Assembly: GCA_947311845.1 (NCBI GenBank)
Contig: CAMZMU010000080.1
Span: 14,207,444 to 14,271,443, forward strand
Direction: 5' to 3'
DNA length: 64,000 bases
Origin: Poa pratensis
Taxonomy: Eukaryota > Streptophyta > Magnoliopsida > Poales > Poaceae
A program made the position numbers and the translations under genes. Under the pieces are notes generated by a model. The model did not search any database, was not told the origin of the DNA, and saw nothing but the letters and a program-made list of their open reading frames with translations. Positions 1 through 10,845 of this stretch are shown here, in pieces (the first letter of the stretch is position 1; every line of letters begins with the position of its first letter).

Positions 1-715
1 TGACCATCTGATGTGGCATTCGCTTCTTCTTCATTCAAATAGGTGGCTGTCAACTTAGTCGAAGCTTTAGGAATAACCGTAAGACGGTCAAATTCCATAT
101 GCCTCAAGACATTAGTTGATACATCTACTTGTTTTTTACTACTACCAAGATTAACGCCTACACTAGAAAACTTTGAATGAATTGAATTTGAAGAAAAAGA
201 AAGAAAAGATTTTGAATTCATATCCGTACCGAGGTAGTCCAAATTGCGCACAGCTTTGCGACGCATGGCCTTCTTCATGGAGTCTTCATCCGTCGCAGAC
301 GCCCCGTCCAAAGACACCCCAAACCTCCCACTACGACGAGTCGGAGTGACCCCATCAGCAAAAGCCGTCGCAGTGAGGGGTGGGGTGCACGGCGTGACTG
401 ATGGTCCAGCCGGGTACGGTGCCTTAGAAAAAGCGGACAACTGGGTCGACAGTGGTGAAGTAGCAGCTGACCCAGCTGTCTCAATAGCCTCCCTCGATGA
501 AGTGCGAGACAGGGTGGTCATAGTCGTAGTCGAGACCACTCCCATCCCCGCAACAGCAGCATCTGGACCATCCAAGGGGGACTGAGCTGGAGTAGAAGCC
601 CCCCGATGACCACCGTAGCTGCTGCATCCTCCAGGTAAGCCGTGCACCCGTCCGCAAGCGAGTCGGCCGTGACAGCTAGCTGAGCAGCCAGGGGAGGCGA
701 GGTCGGTGTCGCATC
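1..715 (-). pseudogene. LINE ORF1 fragment, runs off the window edge
   Basis: Read on the minus strand there is an open frame from about 590 down to position 1. It carries a Ser/Thr/Ala/Pro-rich leader, then a basic stretch MKKAMRRKAVRNLD near 245-285, and ends in MEFDRLTVIPKAS around 62-105. The same ORF1 layout recurs at 5890-6236. I recognise it as the nucleic-acid-binding ORF1 of a grass LINE by that internal similarity and by general acquaintance with such ORFs, not by a search. No endonuclease or reverse transcriptase lies inside the window, so the rest is expected to its left. Its upstream boundary with the NTF2 gene lies between about 700 and 990. Confidence 0.6.
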
Positions 716-2135
716 CTACCCCTGGCCCAGCCAAGCCAAAGTGGCCGCGCCGCCTGGGCTGCTGCCATGCGCCTCACGGCCCAGCCCATGAAGGGCAGCC
801 GCGCCGGGCAAGCTGCTGCTAGCAGGCCGAGGAGCAGTGAGGCCAGCGGCAGCCCACGCAGCTGCGCCTAGTCCCACCGATGGAAGCTGGCCAGCTAACT
901 GCCCGCCGGCTGCAGTAGCCCAGCAGTCAGCAGCAAGTGGTGGTGACTCCACCTGCATGGTCACGTGATCCACCACCGAAACCACAGGGAGACGATGCAT
1001 GACTTCATCGCTGACGGGAATATTCGTCGCCGATGGATTTATAGCTTCAAAACTCACAGAAGCTCTGGGTCCATGCTCTCCTTGACAGGGTCGTTCTCCT
1101 TGACACTTGACAGGGTCCGTGCTCTCCTTGGGCGGAGGTGCTTCTGTTCAAAACATTGAGAAATCAGCGGATTTATGAAAGGAACAGTTCAGAAGGCGAA
1201 AACTAGCCCATTACCTGGCTCAGCTGGAACATATCTGAGCGCATCATTCAAAACAAAGTAGCCTTCGGTTCCTTGTGGAGCCAGGAAGAATGACTGAGTA
1301 AATCTACGGTTTACCGTATCAGCCATAATAAAAGTTCCTGCAACCAGAACGAGCAAACCACCCTCGTTGGATTTCTGAGTATCTACGTTGTCTATCTGCA
1401 TCGGACAGCCCTTCAGGCCTGTAGATAAATAGTATCTTTTGATAGCCTGGTCATTAAGCACATACAAACAAATCAGTTAGAATGAATCAGGTACATGGAC
1501 ATATGCATTCCTTAACTATACATGTTTGACAAATAAAATGAGACGAAACCCCTACAAAAAGGAAATGGAAGTGGAAGAAAGCTCCCTAATGACCTCAAAA
1601 TGCTAGTAAAAACCTCTAGTTGATAGAGGAACACCGAACAGCTACTGCTAGATGTCTTCAAACATCATAAGTAAAATGGTGGCGGTAAAGCCTACAGCAT
1701 GGATGGAAATCACGATCTAAAAGTTTAAAGTGAGCAAACAGATATGTAACATTTAATTTTTTTCCGACACGACTTCAACATGAAGCCAGGTTTCATTATC
1801 AAGTATAACAGAACAAATATTGTAACATTTAATTTATACATCTCACGGAGTACTACTGCTGTGCTGCAGCGAACTTACACGTTTAGTGGTTATAGATATC
1901 AATGTACCATCACAATCTGGTCGACCAAGAATACTTTTATCATGATAGAACATATGGGCATCCTCTGGTGACGCATTCAGAACACTGTAGTACTTTTGAG
2001 CAAATGCATTTCCAACCTGTAAGCAAACCAAATCATGTTTAACAGTACTCTTTCAGTTGTAGATTAATGATAATACAAAAACGCTACCACGTCCGGAGTA
2101 AGACGACCCACGGAATTCCCAGCTTGTGTAGCCAT
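716..2135 (-). CDS. NTF2-domain (G3BP-like N-terminal) gene, copy A, with chimeric C-terminus
   Basis: Four-exon model with GT-AG borders: 2135-2088, 2016-1879, 1446-1215 and 1143-716. The start gives MATQAGNSVG, as in plant G3BP-like proteins. Exons 2-3 give a full NTF2-like fold with the family landmarks YYSVL, FYHD, GRPDCDGT, IKRYYLS, TQSFFLAPQ and YFVLND. NTF2 domains of G3BP dimerise and bind FG-type partners, and the full protein also has a C-terminal RRM, which is absent here. In exon 4 a 7-bp tandem duplication (TGTCAAG twice, 1099-1112) shifts the frame past the stop that ends the unduplicated frame, so the ORF runs about 110 extra codons into Ala/Gly-rich sequence unlike copies B and C. 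Predicted length is about 281 aa. Whether it is expressed is unknown. It is one of three same-strand paralogues (also 26.5-27.6 and 39.2-40.2 kb). Confidence 0.6.
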
Positions 2136-2909
2136 GGCTGCATAAGGAATAGCGCTAGTTAGTATATTTTGAGGTGAATGAATATTGTGTGACTAGCAAT
2201 TCAAAGTCTATAGTTAGTAATGAAAGTTCATAATAAATGAATGTGTTGTAGGAAAAGAAACTGTTGCTGGTGGTATGGAAAATACGTAATTGGCCGAGCA
2301 ACTGTCTATAAAGTCCTCAGTTTCCACAAACCCAAATCACTGGTAAGCAACATAAGTCACTCAGCACATTGGTCTATGTCCATCAGTTAATTTGTATTGG
2401 CAGGAATTTCACAAATTATCACAGTAGACATTGAACAATCGGTACAGATATAGAATGTATCACAATTCACAATATCTACGAGACTGACAAAATGTGGAAA
2501 CATATATGATACTTAAAATCGTGATTTTTTAATCAATTGTGGAGATAGTAACATAGACAGAGTAGTTACGTCCCACACCACAAGGCGAAAGCCAAAAATG
2601 CCTGAAGAGCAGGTGCCAACTGAAACACTAGTACCAGTCTGACCACCAAAATTCTGAAACCATACATGAGTCATAAGCTTCCGATAATGGGCACAGCCAA
2701 ATATGTTGTTAGATTGCAGCTGAGGATGCAGGCAGACTGAGACTGTCTAGGGGACAAGGCTGGGTGAAACGGGACGGGAGTGCAGCGACGCGGACAAGTC
2801 AGCGCTAGGCTGGACTCGTACTCCAAACAATCAACGTTAGTTTAATAGCAAAACTGAGAATCCAGAACAATGAAGATCACAGCTTTGACACACAAAAAAA
2901 ACACCATCA
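2136..2909. other. 5' intron or UTR of NTF2 copy A
   Basis: Non-coding stretch upstream of the copy A start codon. It aligns by eye in blocks with 27600-28540 and 40200-41300, the matching parts of copies B and C, so it is part of the duplicated gene unit. I see no extra coding exon in it. Confidence 0.5.
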
Positions 2910-3185
2910 AGCTCCGTTTGTTTCTAGAGTTTTTTTTAGTGATTGGTAGAGATTATCCCGGTCAAATCCCCAAATCCCCACATATCTCAAAATATCGTTT
3001 GTTTCTAGTGTATTGGACAGGTTTTATCCCCACATTTCTCCACAAATCCCCAAACTCTAGTTCATTTTTCTCAATCCCCTAGGGGATTGGGGATTGGGTG
3101 AAGTTTGGGGTTTCACCCAATCCACTAGACGATTATTCCTACCAAAGTACCAATCCCCTAAAATACCCTAGTAACAAACAAGGCC
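2910..3185. mobile_element. PIF/Harbinger-type MITE (276 bp)
   Basis: Ends are imperfect inverted repeats (AGCTCCGTTTGTTTCTAG against GGCCTTGTTTGTTACTAG on the other strand). TCA lies at 2907-2909 and again at 3186-3188, a 3-bp target duplication. Copies B and C lack the block at the matching place, which gives an independent empty site. It is AT-rich with repeated TCCCCAAATCCCC motifs and has no ORF. Confidence 0.75.
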
Positions 3186-3460
3186 TCAGGGTACAACCCG
3201 TCAAGCAACTCATAAGACAACGTCGAATATGTGATTAAAATTATAAGAAGTCTTTCCAGGCGCACAAACAAACACATAAACGCCACATATCCTAATCCAT
3301 ATTTACCAAATTCACCACCCAGAACGGATTCGACGACCATGAGGCCGAGAGGAGGCGGATATGGATACCTTCCGAACCGAGTACGTACGAGCCGACGGCT
3401 GCCGCGGGAGGGGAAACCCTAGCGAAGCGAGAAGACGGAGTCGATTCTGAAGGTGTGGGG

Positions 3461-3469
3461 GTTTATAAC
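3461..3469 (-). promoter_or_regulatory. TATA box of NTF2 copy A
   Basis: On the minus strand the sequence reads GTTATAAACCCCC, and the same element is at 29040-29048 in copy B. Downstream lies a C/T-rich, probably 5'UTR segment containing TAGGGTTT. The role is inferred from conservation between paralogues and TATA-like form. Confidence 0.5.
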
Positions 3470-3790
3470 GGAGTGCGGATCGAAGGGTTTCAGAGGCGGT
3501 GGACGCGACGTATTCCCTCCGTTCAGGTGTATTAATCAGCGTTGCGACTTGCGACCTAGGCGCACGATGATAGGGCCAGAGAAAAACTCCAACGATTTCT
3601 TTCATCCAATCGGTCTTGGATAGCTACTGCAGGGAGATGAAAGATCAGCCAATCGCTCGCGTCAAAAACCGTGGGCCCTTTGCATGCAGTGGAACTGTCC
3701 AACCACATGCGAGAAACTAGCACATGCATTGCTAACGCTCTAATTACTGTCCCTAATTAATCGGGTCATTTACTGCTAATTTGGGCCTAA
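3470..3790. other. Intergenic, no gene seen
   Basis: Upstream flank of copy A. It includes CCCTCCGTTCAGGTG near 3525, which resembles a broken Stowaway end without a partner. No coding potential is seen. Confidence 0.4.
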
Positions 3791-4063
3791 GACTAGTCAC
3801 AATGGGAGTATCATATACTAGTATCATGCACATGATACTAGTCTATGTTACTATCTCCACAATGGGTAGTAACATATGTGTAGTATCATATAATACTACA
3901 TTTATTAGGTTGTAGACTCATATTGCATTGGAATTCGTTATGTTACGGTATCTACCTATGATACCACTATTACCTCTCTCTTCATTAATTGCAGTGCTAT
4001 GTCATCTTTTTGCCAACATGGCATGCATGATACTACCTATGATACCCCTCATTGTGACTAGTC
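3791..4063. mobile_element. Tourist-like MITE (273 bp)
   Basis: Terminal inverted repeats GACTAGTCACAATGGG and its complement at the right end, flanked by TAA at 3788-3790 and 4064-4066. A 3-bp TAA duplication and lack of coding sequence fit a PIF/Harbinger (Tourist) MITE. The interior is rich in ATGATACTA repeats. Confidence 0.8.
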
Positions 4064-4302
4064 TAAAGATGTTCGGAACGAGGCAATAGCACTGGTGGTA
4101 TAAATGCTTGTCCACCATGTGCAAATTAGTACTCGTACAACACTTACAATTTGTTATACCATGGTATAAAAACTTGAGTGCAAAACTAGTCCAAACGATT
4201 ATGGAGCTGACACACGGCGCTGACATTTTTGCAGAAATATCCTAATCATTTTTTATTTGACACACGTGACCTTACCTCTGCCCTTACATGTGAGGCCCAC
4301 CC

Positions 4303-4368
4303 GTCAGTGGTGGAATAACTAATTAAAATATCTCGCTGTCAGTGGTGGAATAACTAATTAAAATATTT
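4303..4368. repeat. Two-copy 35-bp direct repeat
   Basis: The block starting GTCAGTGGTGGAATAACTAA at 4303 is repeated at 4338 with the same continuation for about 29 bp. It is a simple local tandem duplication. Confidence 0.85.
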
Positions 4369-4434
4369 GAACATGGAACCTCACATCTGCCTGCCAAAGC
4401 GCTAGCCACTGCAACACAATGCACTTCACATTAT

Positions 4435-4693
4435 GGATACATCTGGACTACTTTGTATTCCAGAAGGCCGAGCAGCGGATGCGGCGGCGATGGAGAAGCT
4501 TCGCCGGGAGAACCCCGACCTCGTGAAGGCAGAGTAGGAGTTCTTCGTGAGCCGGGACGCCAAGAAATCGAAGACGGAAGCCGGCCCTTCTACAATTGCT
4601 AGACCCTCGGCTCCGGTGATCAAGATCGAGGACTCCGACGACGAGTCCAGATTATCAGACTTTGATTCTGATGATGATTCCGGTGTCGACTGA
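4435..4693 (+). pseudogene. Decayed Harbinger-associated ORF ending in an acidic tail
   Basis: Starting at ATG 4435 the frame reads through a Lys/Arg/Glu-rich segment, is broken by an in-frame TAG near 4535, and continues to an acidic C-terminus (VIKIEDSDDES, then SDDDSGVD and a stop at 4693). The acidic end resembles the intact ORF at 62354-62986, which ends VIVLSDDE. I infer an old relative of that Harbinger-bounded gene. A chance ORF is possible. Confidence 0.4.
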
Positions 4694-5160
4694 AAGGTGC
4701 TGATGAGGGAATCTGGGTTGTAGTTTGCTTTTAGTACTTTGTAGTCGAACTTTAGGTCAAGAAATGTCGAAGTTTAGGTCGAATATGGGTCAGTTTGTCG
4801 AAGTCTATGTAAGAAATGTCGTCAAACTATTTAAGTTTCTGTCAAATTTAATTTAAAACTACTTATGTATGCCTTAAAATAGGGCAACTGTTGGAGTGGC
4901 CGTGCCCTAAAATAGGGCATTTGGTAAAGCATAATTTTTTTGGTGCCCTAAAACACTAAAACAGCTGCCCTATAACCAAAAAGTGGTGCCCTATTTTAGG
5001 GCATCTATTAGTGATGCTCTAAAAGAGTTGTGCCCTAAAATAGGGAAGTTATTGAAGATGCTCTAAAAGAGTGTCGGCACCATAGTTTCGTGTTGTTTCG
5101 TATGCAGTAAATAGAAAAGTAAGTTTTGTATTCAACTGAATGCAGTAGATTAAAAGGATT
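4694..5160. repeat. AT-rich Harbinger-like 3' flank
   Basis: Contains repeated GCCCTATTTTAGGGCA palindromes and several GATGCTCTAAAAGAG copies, similar to the terminal GGAGATGCTC of the element at 61918-63150. Probably the eroded right part of the element that carried the 4435 ORF. No clean ends are visible. Confidence 0.35.
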
Positions 5161-5883
5161 TTGTAAAATTAGTACATGCAGGTGGTAATCATCTCACTAG
5201 GATTGATAGGTGTTGGTACAAACAATGCTCGTGGCCTCCTCCAGGAGACCGAGGGGAGAAAAACTCGCTTAAACACCGTCACCCCTTCCTTCTCACCCTC
5301 TCCTTTCCGCCCCTTCCCGCTCTTGGAATAGCCACACGACGCCGATGTTGGGGCGGCAGTGATCTTGTCGCACGATGTCTTGGAGGTTTGACGCTGCTCA
5401 CTGGGACTACCATGTGCTTCTCCTTCATTATCGACTCTCATCGGCGCTTGGCAGGGGCGGCCTCCGGTGGGGTGGTTCAGATGGTGGCCCGGAGGGGGAC
5501 CTTGGACACCAGGACGATGACCCCTGGTTTCTTACGGAGGTGTTTGTGCCACTGTGATTGCGGGGCAGCGTGGCGACAGGTATTGGCGTCGTCGACAGCG
5601 GTGTCGACGATGGGGAAGAGGCCTTCTGATCTCATATTTGCGGCGGGAGTGGACCTTTTATAAGTTCCAGTTGCCCGGTGGAGATGACACAAATCTTTCC
5701 AGTTCATGGCTGGTGGTACAGTCTATACAGAGTGCAAGGTCATCAAGATTCGGCCTCCGATGGAGGTTCCCTGCAGCGCACTCAAGTCGATGCAAGAGTG
5801 GGTGTCTACAATGACATATATGGTGACTCTATTTTGGTCGATGCGTGGGTTTGGACCTTGTCCAACGTGCCACGTGTGATTGG
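5161..5883. other. Unclassified repeat sequence, left of the LINE insertion
   Basis: Contains short overlapping ORFs with no family I recognise. It was once contiguous with 25304 onwards: the sequence up to the 11-bp CGTGTGATTGG at 5873-5883 continues after the second copy of that motif at 25293-25303. The joined sequence has the look of an older retroposon. Confidence 0.4.
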
Positions 5884-5891
5884 GGCTTCGA

Positions 5892-6236
5892 TCAAGTGGA
5901 CGCATTCGCGCTCATCTGAACGCGGATGAAACCCAGATGGGGCGTGCCATGGCGCGGGCAGAACGTCGTGACTCCTTGCAAGGTACAAATTTAAATCAAA
6001 CCTTTTCAATACTTTCTTTTTTCCGATAAGCAAATTGCGGATAGGGCTGCTAGATTGGGGGTGTCTTTGGGAACGACCGAAAAGCAAGCTATTGATTCGG
6101 CTAAATTGATTAAACAATCGGAACTAGATAGAACGATTACTGTTTTGCAAAATAACTTGAGTCATGATGAACAACCACGTTGCCTAGTTCTTAATAGGGC
6201 AGCAAGTCTTTCTGAGAATTTAGAAGAAGAAGAGTG
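5892..6236 (+). pseudogene. Outer LINE ORF1, middle part
   Basis: Reads through GRAMARAERRDSLQG, a one-base slip near 6025, then ADRAARLGVSLG and DRTITVLQNNL to LEEEEC, where the solo LTR enters. It resembles the ORF1 fragment at 1-715. ORF1 of plant LINEs is a nucleic-acid chaperone. The usual N-terminus is missing, which fits 5' truncation at insertion. Confidence 0.65.
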
Positions 6237-8422
6237 TGAAAGGACAAGGATGTCGCCTAGAGGGGGAGGGGGGGGGGGTGAATAGGCGATTAAAACTTTT
6301 CCGGTTTAGTCTTGATAATTGCGGAATAAAACTAGGTGTTTAAATTAACAAGGCAACAAGCCAACAACCTAAATATACTAGGCTCACCTATGTGCACCAA
6401 CAACTTATGCTAAGCAAGACAAGCAACAAGGTGATAGCAATATAGAATACTTCAAGCACGAAGGCTATCACAATGTAAAGTGCATAAGTAAAGAGCTCGG
6501 GTATAGAAATAACCGAGGCACGCGGAGACGAGGAAGTATTCCCGAATTTCTCCTTTTTAGGGGAGTACGTCTCGTTGGAGAGGTGTGAACCAACACAATG
6601 GTTCAATAGCCACAAAGGCTTCACCTTCTCCTCCGATGAACCGCACCACAAAGGTTTGGTTCACCTTTCACTATCGGAATCCTTCAAGGCGGAATCCGGA
6701 GCCTTTACAACAACAATCCGAGGCACAACCCACAACTGGATTGGGGCTCCCGAACGGCTACAAGTGACCACAAAGGTCTCAATAACCACAAAGGCGTCTA
6801 GGGTCCAAAGACCCAAGAGTAACAAGCTCACAAACTTTCAACTTCCACGAATCCTCGTGGAGAGCACAAATCGATGCACAAAGCAATGGCAAGAGCACAA
6901 GTATTCAAATCCTTCACTCTCAAATTCCAACAAAGCAACAAATGCTTATGGGGGAATAAGAGAGGAAGAACAAAGAGGAGATGCACCAAGAACTCCAAGA
7001 TCAAGATCTACTAGGTTCCCCTCACTTAGAGGAGAGATGGATTGGTGTAAATGTAGATCCATATCTCCTCTCACTTTCCCTCAAGGATATACAAGAATCA
7101 TGGGAGGGATTGAGAGGAAGGCAAGCTTTTCCAAAGGTCAACAATGGAGGAGAGAGAGGGGAAAAACGTGCTCAAGAGATTAGAGAACCATTGGGGGAAG
7201 AAACCCCCTTAAATAGGTCCCCTTAAAAAGTGTCCGTTGGGCAGTGCAGGGAGGCCGGCCTGGGCTGGCCTGTAGGCTGGCCACCCAGCAGAGGCGCCCA
7301 GCCTGGGAGCCGGCCTGGGCTCGGCTGGCCTGGAGGCTGGCCACCCAGAGACAAAGAGAAAAACTACAATAACTTTTTCATCCGGACTCTGATTTTGATG
7401 ATCTTGGGCTCGTTGGAATCGCAACGAAGAGCTCTTCAAGATTATGCAGAGAAACATCATAGTCCATCATGTGAGGATAAAGCCAAATATAGAAAGGTAA
7501 AACCTCTCTATAAAAGATGAACTGGCAAAACCTCCAATGGGATGAAACCAACTTGTTGGAAAGATAGCAACAAGAGCTTTCCTACAAAAAGTGGAAATAC
7601 TAAGAACCATAAATAGAGTTAAGTTGACACACATGGGAAGGTGTGGAACTTTCCTCAAGGATAAACCGATAATATTTCCAACACGAAAACGCAACAAGTT
7701 TTCCATATGAAATCCGTTTTCGGTGAACTTGGGCTTGTCATGAAGATCACAACAAGCACCAAAACCCAACAAGGAGAAAAACCAAATAAGAACCAAGAAA
7801 GATGATATGTCAAGTATGCAAAGGTTTGAGCTCTCCACAAAGATGCGATCAAGTTACTCACTTGAGAGCCCCTCTTGATAGTACGCCGTCTACCCTATAA
7901 CCCGGTCTCTCACTAACACCATGAGATCGGTAAAATAGAAACCCTATCAAGATCATACCTTTGCCTTGCGCATTCCACTTGAGCTAGATGATGACGATCT
8001 TGACTCCCTCAAGTTGGAACACCTTTCTTGATTTTGCTTGCTAGCACATGCTTGATGGAGACTTCTCCAAATACTCCTCCATACACCATGATGGGATGGG
8101 AGAGCCTTGCTAAGCTCCATCTTCATGAATCCACTTGAACTTCATCTTCTTATCTTGATATATATGATGGCTTGGAGATAACATGAATGTTCACTCAATC
8201 TTCTTTCCAAGCCATGCTTGCAATAAGCTCAACTCTTCACATGACCATTCTTCATAAAACCCTTGGATAGAACCTTGGTCATCATGTAATCTTCTAGAGT
8301 CCAACACATGAACTCCAATCTTTTCCTATGGACAAGATCTACAAGAATATCTCAATACAAACATTAGTCCATAAGGATTGTCATTAATTACCAAAACCAC
8401 ATGGGCAACACATGCACTTTCA
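6237..8422 (-). mobile_element. Solo LTR (about 2.19 kb) inside LINE ORF1
   Basis: Begins TGAAAGGACAAGG and ends GCACTTTCA, with 5-bp GAGTG at 6232-6236 and 8423-8427. TG...CA ends plus a 5-bp duplication mark an LTR retrotransposon, and the lack of primer site, gag or pol makes it a solo LTR. Reading it on the minus strand (TGAAAGTGCATGTGTTGCCC start) matches my memory of similar grass LTRs, so the orientation is tentative. Removing it rejoins the ORF1 coding sense. Near 7235-7345 it holds a GC-rich repeat of GGCTGGCC units. Confidence 0.75.
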
Positions 8423-8569
8423 GAGTGTTTTATGGCTAATGAGGATAGAACGGATTTTACTGTGGTAACAGAGAAGGTTAAGAAACCTAGAAAGAGAAAA
8501 GATTATTCTTGTTCGAATAGGAGAAGAAGTGCTAGAATTAAAATTTGTTCAAATAGTAAAGATGTCTAA
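8423..8569 (+). pseudogene. Outer LINE ORF1, C-terminal part
   Basis: Continues after the solo LTR as CFMANEDRTDF and ends RRSARIKICSNSKDV with a stop at 8569. A basic RRSARIK motif just before the ORF2 start is typical of grass LINE ORF1. The ORF2 ATG at 8562 overlaps the ORF1 stop. Confidence 0.65.
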
Positions 8570-8645
8570 TTTAATAGGACTTTTTTTTGGAATAGTGAGG
8601 GTTTTCGTGACCCGGGAAGCACTTATTTGTGAAAGAAACACTCAG
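8562..8645 (+). pseudogene. Outer LINE ORF2, first codons
   Basis: ATG at 8562 opens the endonuclease domain: the sense of NSEGFRDP and HLFVKETL is visible in shifted frames, so small indels have occurred. It is cut at 8632-8645, where AAAGAAACACTCAG marks the entry of the second LINE. The continuation resumes at 21530. Confidence 0.7.
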
Positions 8646-8657
8646 GCGCATCCCCCA

Positions 8658-9848
8658 ATGGCGTCTCCCTCTGATCGGTGGCTATGGAGGGGCTGCTACA
8701 CTGGATTTCTCCCCGGTTTGGCGTTTGAATCTCAGGTGCGTCGCCGTTTTGGATCTTTGGTTCATTTTTCTCCTCGGTCTTCTACGAAAGAGTTCTTTCT
8801 GGTGGTTTTGTTTTCGTCGGCTTCCTTTGTTCTGAATGAAGAATCAGTTGGCCTTGCCCTTCAATGTTGTATTGGAGGTGATCGTCTGGGATTCAGAGTT
8901 TTGCAGTTGAGCGATCGCCGGTTCAGGTTTTCTTTAGCCTCGAATAAAGTAGGGCATTATGTCTATGGTTTGAGGGATCGCATCTGGCCAGATTTCATTT
9001 GTCACTTCAGCCTGTTTCATGGTGATATCTCCTCTACGAAGGGATCGTTTTCTACTGGCAATTATCTCTGGAATTCTTGCTCTGAAAATCTGGACATTGC
9101 ACACCGCAGCCCCACTAGGTTAAACCCTAATCTGGCGTTCTTGACAGACAGTGCCCGAAAGGATCCTACTTCCTCAGCTTCGGAGTTGGCCAAATTTGGG
9201 TTTGTTAATGGTTCTTCTCATGATCGATCAGTTAAAGATCCAGGTTGTTCTTTAGTTTTTGGTTCTTTTGATTCAGTTGATCGGTCCTCTTCGCCGGAGG
9301 GACAAGGATCTTTGCCGGTGAGGGTGGGCACGTTTGATTGCCCGATTCCTAGGGATCTGATAGACATTAAGCGCCGAGTCTTTCACGGAGGAAACTTTGC
9401 ATCAAATCTTTGTTCAAATCTTTCCAAAGATGTACTTGAACAGATCGAGGATCTTCGGTCTGCGAAGTATATGGATCAGGATATTATGGCTTATTTGAAT
9501 ATTCCGATTGTTCCGCCTAGGAGCTGGTCTTCAAATTCTTGGGCCGTTGCTCACGCTGTAGTTTGACGGATCATTCTCGTGATACTTGCCCTGGGCGTTG
9601 TGGTGCCTGCTCTGAATTAAAGCCCAACTGCATTTGTCTGCAGAAATTGCTTGGGCCAAAGTACTGCTTCAAATGCTTTGACTCTGGACACCTAGCTAAA
9701 TCCTGTACATTTGGATGGCGTTGTCGGGCATGCAAGGCTCTGGGTCATCGACAAAAGGAGTGTCCTGGGATTTGGCAATGGAGAATTAAGAAACGACCGA
9801 TGCGGAAAATCTGGGTTGCCAAACAGAGACATCAGCATAATCTGGGAT
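8658..9848 (+). pseudogene. Inner LINE ORF1, N-terminal domain and zinc knuckles
   Basis: ATG 8658 opens a frame to a stop at 9566. The coding sense then continues in another frame from about 9539 with three CCHC-type clusters: CSRCSLTDHSRDTC, CFKCFDSGHLAKSC and CRACKALGHRQKEC. One indel near 9540-9560 therefore splits the ORF. CCHC knuckles in LINE ORF1 bind the element RNA and help form the transposition particle. The start sits close to the 5' end of the element, as in full-length plant LINEs. Confidence 0.75.
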
Positions 9849-10818
9849 AACAAGCTGCAGCACCAATTCAACATAACATTGTTCGACAGCCTGGCGAAGA
9901 GAGTCAGGCCCCTGCGCCACCTCTGTTAAACTTTCAGACTGTTTCTGCTGAACAGGGGGTTCCTTTTGAAGCTGGGAGACTCCTCTGATAGGTAACCTCA
10001 CTGACAGCCCGATGTAGGCATGTGATGGCTTTTATCCTGTTATCGGTCCTGATAGCATTATTCCTGTTACTAGTCCTGAGCTTCAGTTGGATGTCCAATC
10101 TGGGGATAATGCGGAGATCATCAACCCTGGGAGATTTCAGGCAATTTTTTCCTTTGAGCAAATGTCTCGTTCAGTAGCTGCTTCGGTGGTGGATAGCTTC
10201 ACTAAACCCAATCCTTGGATGGATAATTCTTCCTTCTTTCCATACCTAGAACTCAAAATGCTTGCTTTGTCTGTTGGTAAAAGACTACTGATGGAAGTTG
10301 CTCAGGAAGATAGCTATAGGAGGGTGTGCAGGAGAAGCTCATGCCAGCTTAGTCCCTCTGATCTGAGCACTGTCACTAATCTGCATGCGTCTGTTGATCA
10401 TTCTGGGCCTCTGATTTTGGGTCCTCTTGCTATTTCGGAAGGACAACAAAATAGTGAGGCGTTTGGGCCCTTTGTGCTGGACCTTGCAGCTGAGAATTCA
10501 TGTCCTTTTGTCACTACTCAGGTGAGAAGAAGCCCTAGAGCTAATAAATATGATGGCTTTAAACCACAAAACTTCTCTGACAGCAAAACTGCCAAGTCCA
10601 AGGTGAAAGCCCGTGTGGTTCCCTTTGCATTGTTTGGATCTTTGAAGAAACAGTCGGGTGCTTCTACTTCTACTTCAGATGCTACACGAGTGCCGGCAAC
10701 TCCTATACCTGAATTACAATCCATTGGTGTGAATCTTTGTGGTGTTCCACTTGAAGAACTCTCTCCAATGAAGTTACTGGCTCCTCTTCAGGAGGAGGAT
10801 GCAGAAGGCAGTGCCTAG
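9849..10818 (+). pseudogene. Inner LINE ORF1, C-terminal part
   Basis: After a broken stretch (9849-10086), an open frame from 10087 runs to a stop at 10818. It has a basic RRSPRANKYDGF motif near 10525-10560, the counterpart of RRSARIK in the outer LINE, followed by a Ser/Thr/Pro-rich tail. This is the usual end of grass LINE ORF1. Confidence 0.65.
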
Positions 10819-10845
10819 TCCCTGTTCTGGTCTTGCTATTCTATT

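Noticed and set aside
4303..4368. CRISPR-like direct repeat
   Set aside because: Only two units with almost no spacer in a plant genome; a simple local duplication.
6575..7183. 202-codon ORF inside the 6.2-8.4 kb block
   Set aside because: It lies inside a solo LTR with clean ends and a 5-bp duplication; no domain features are visible and LTR sequence explains it.
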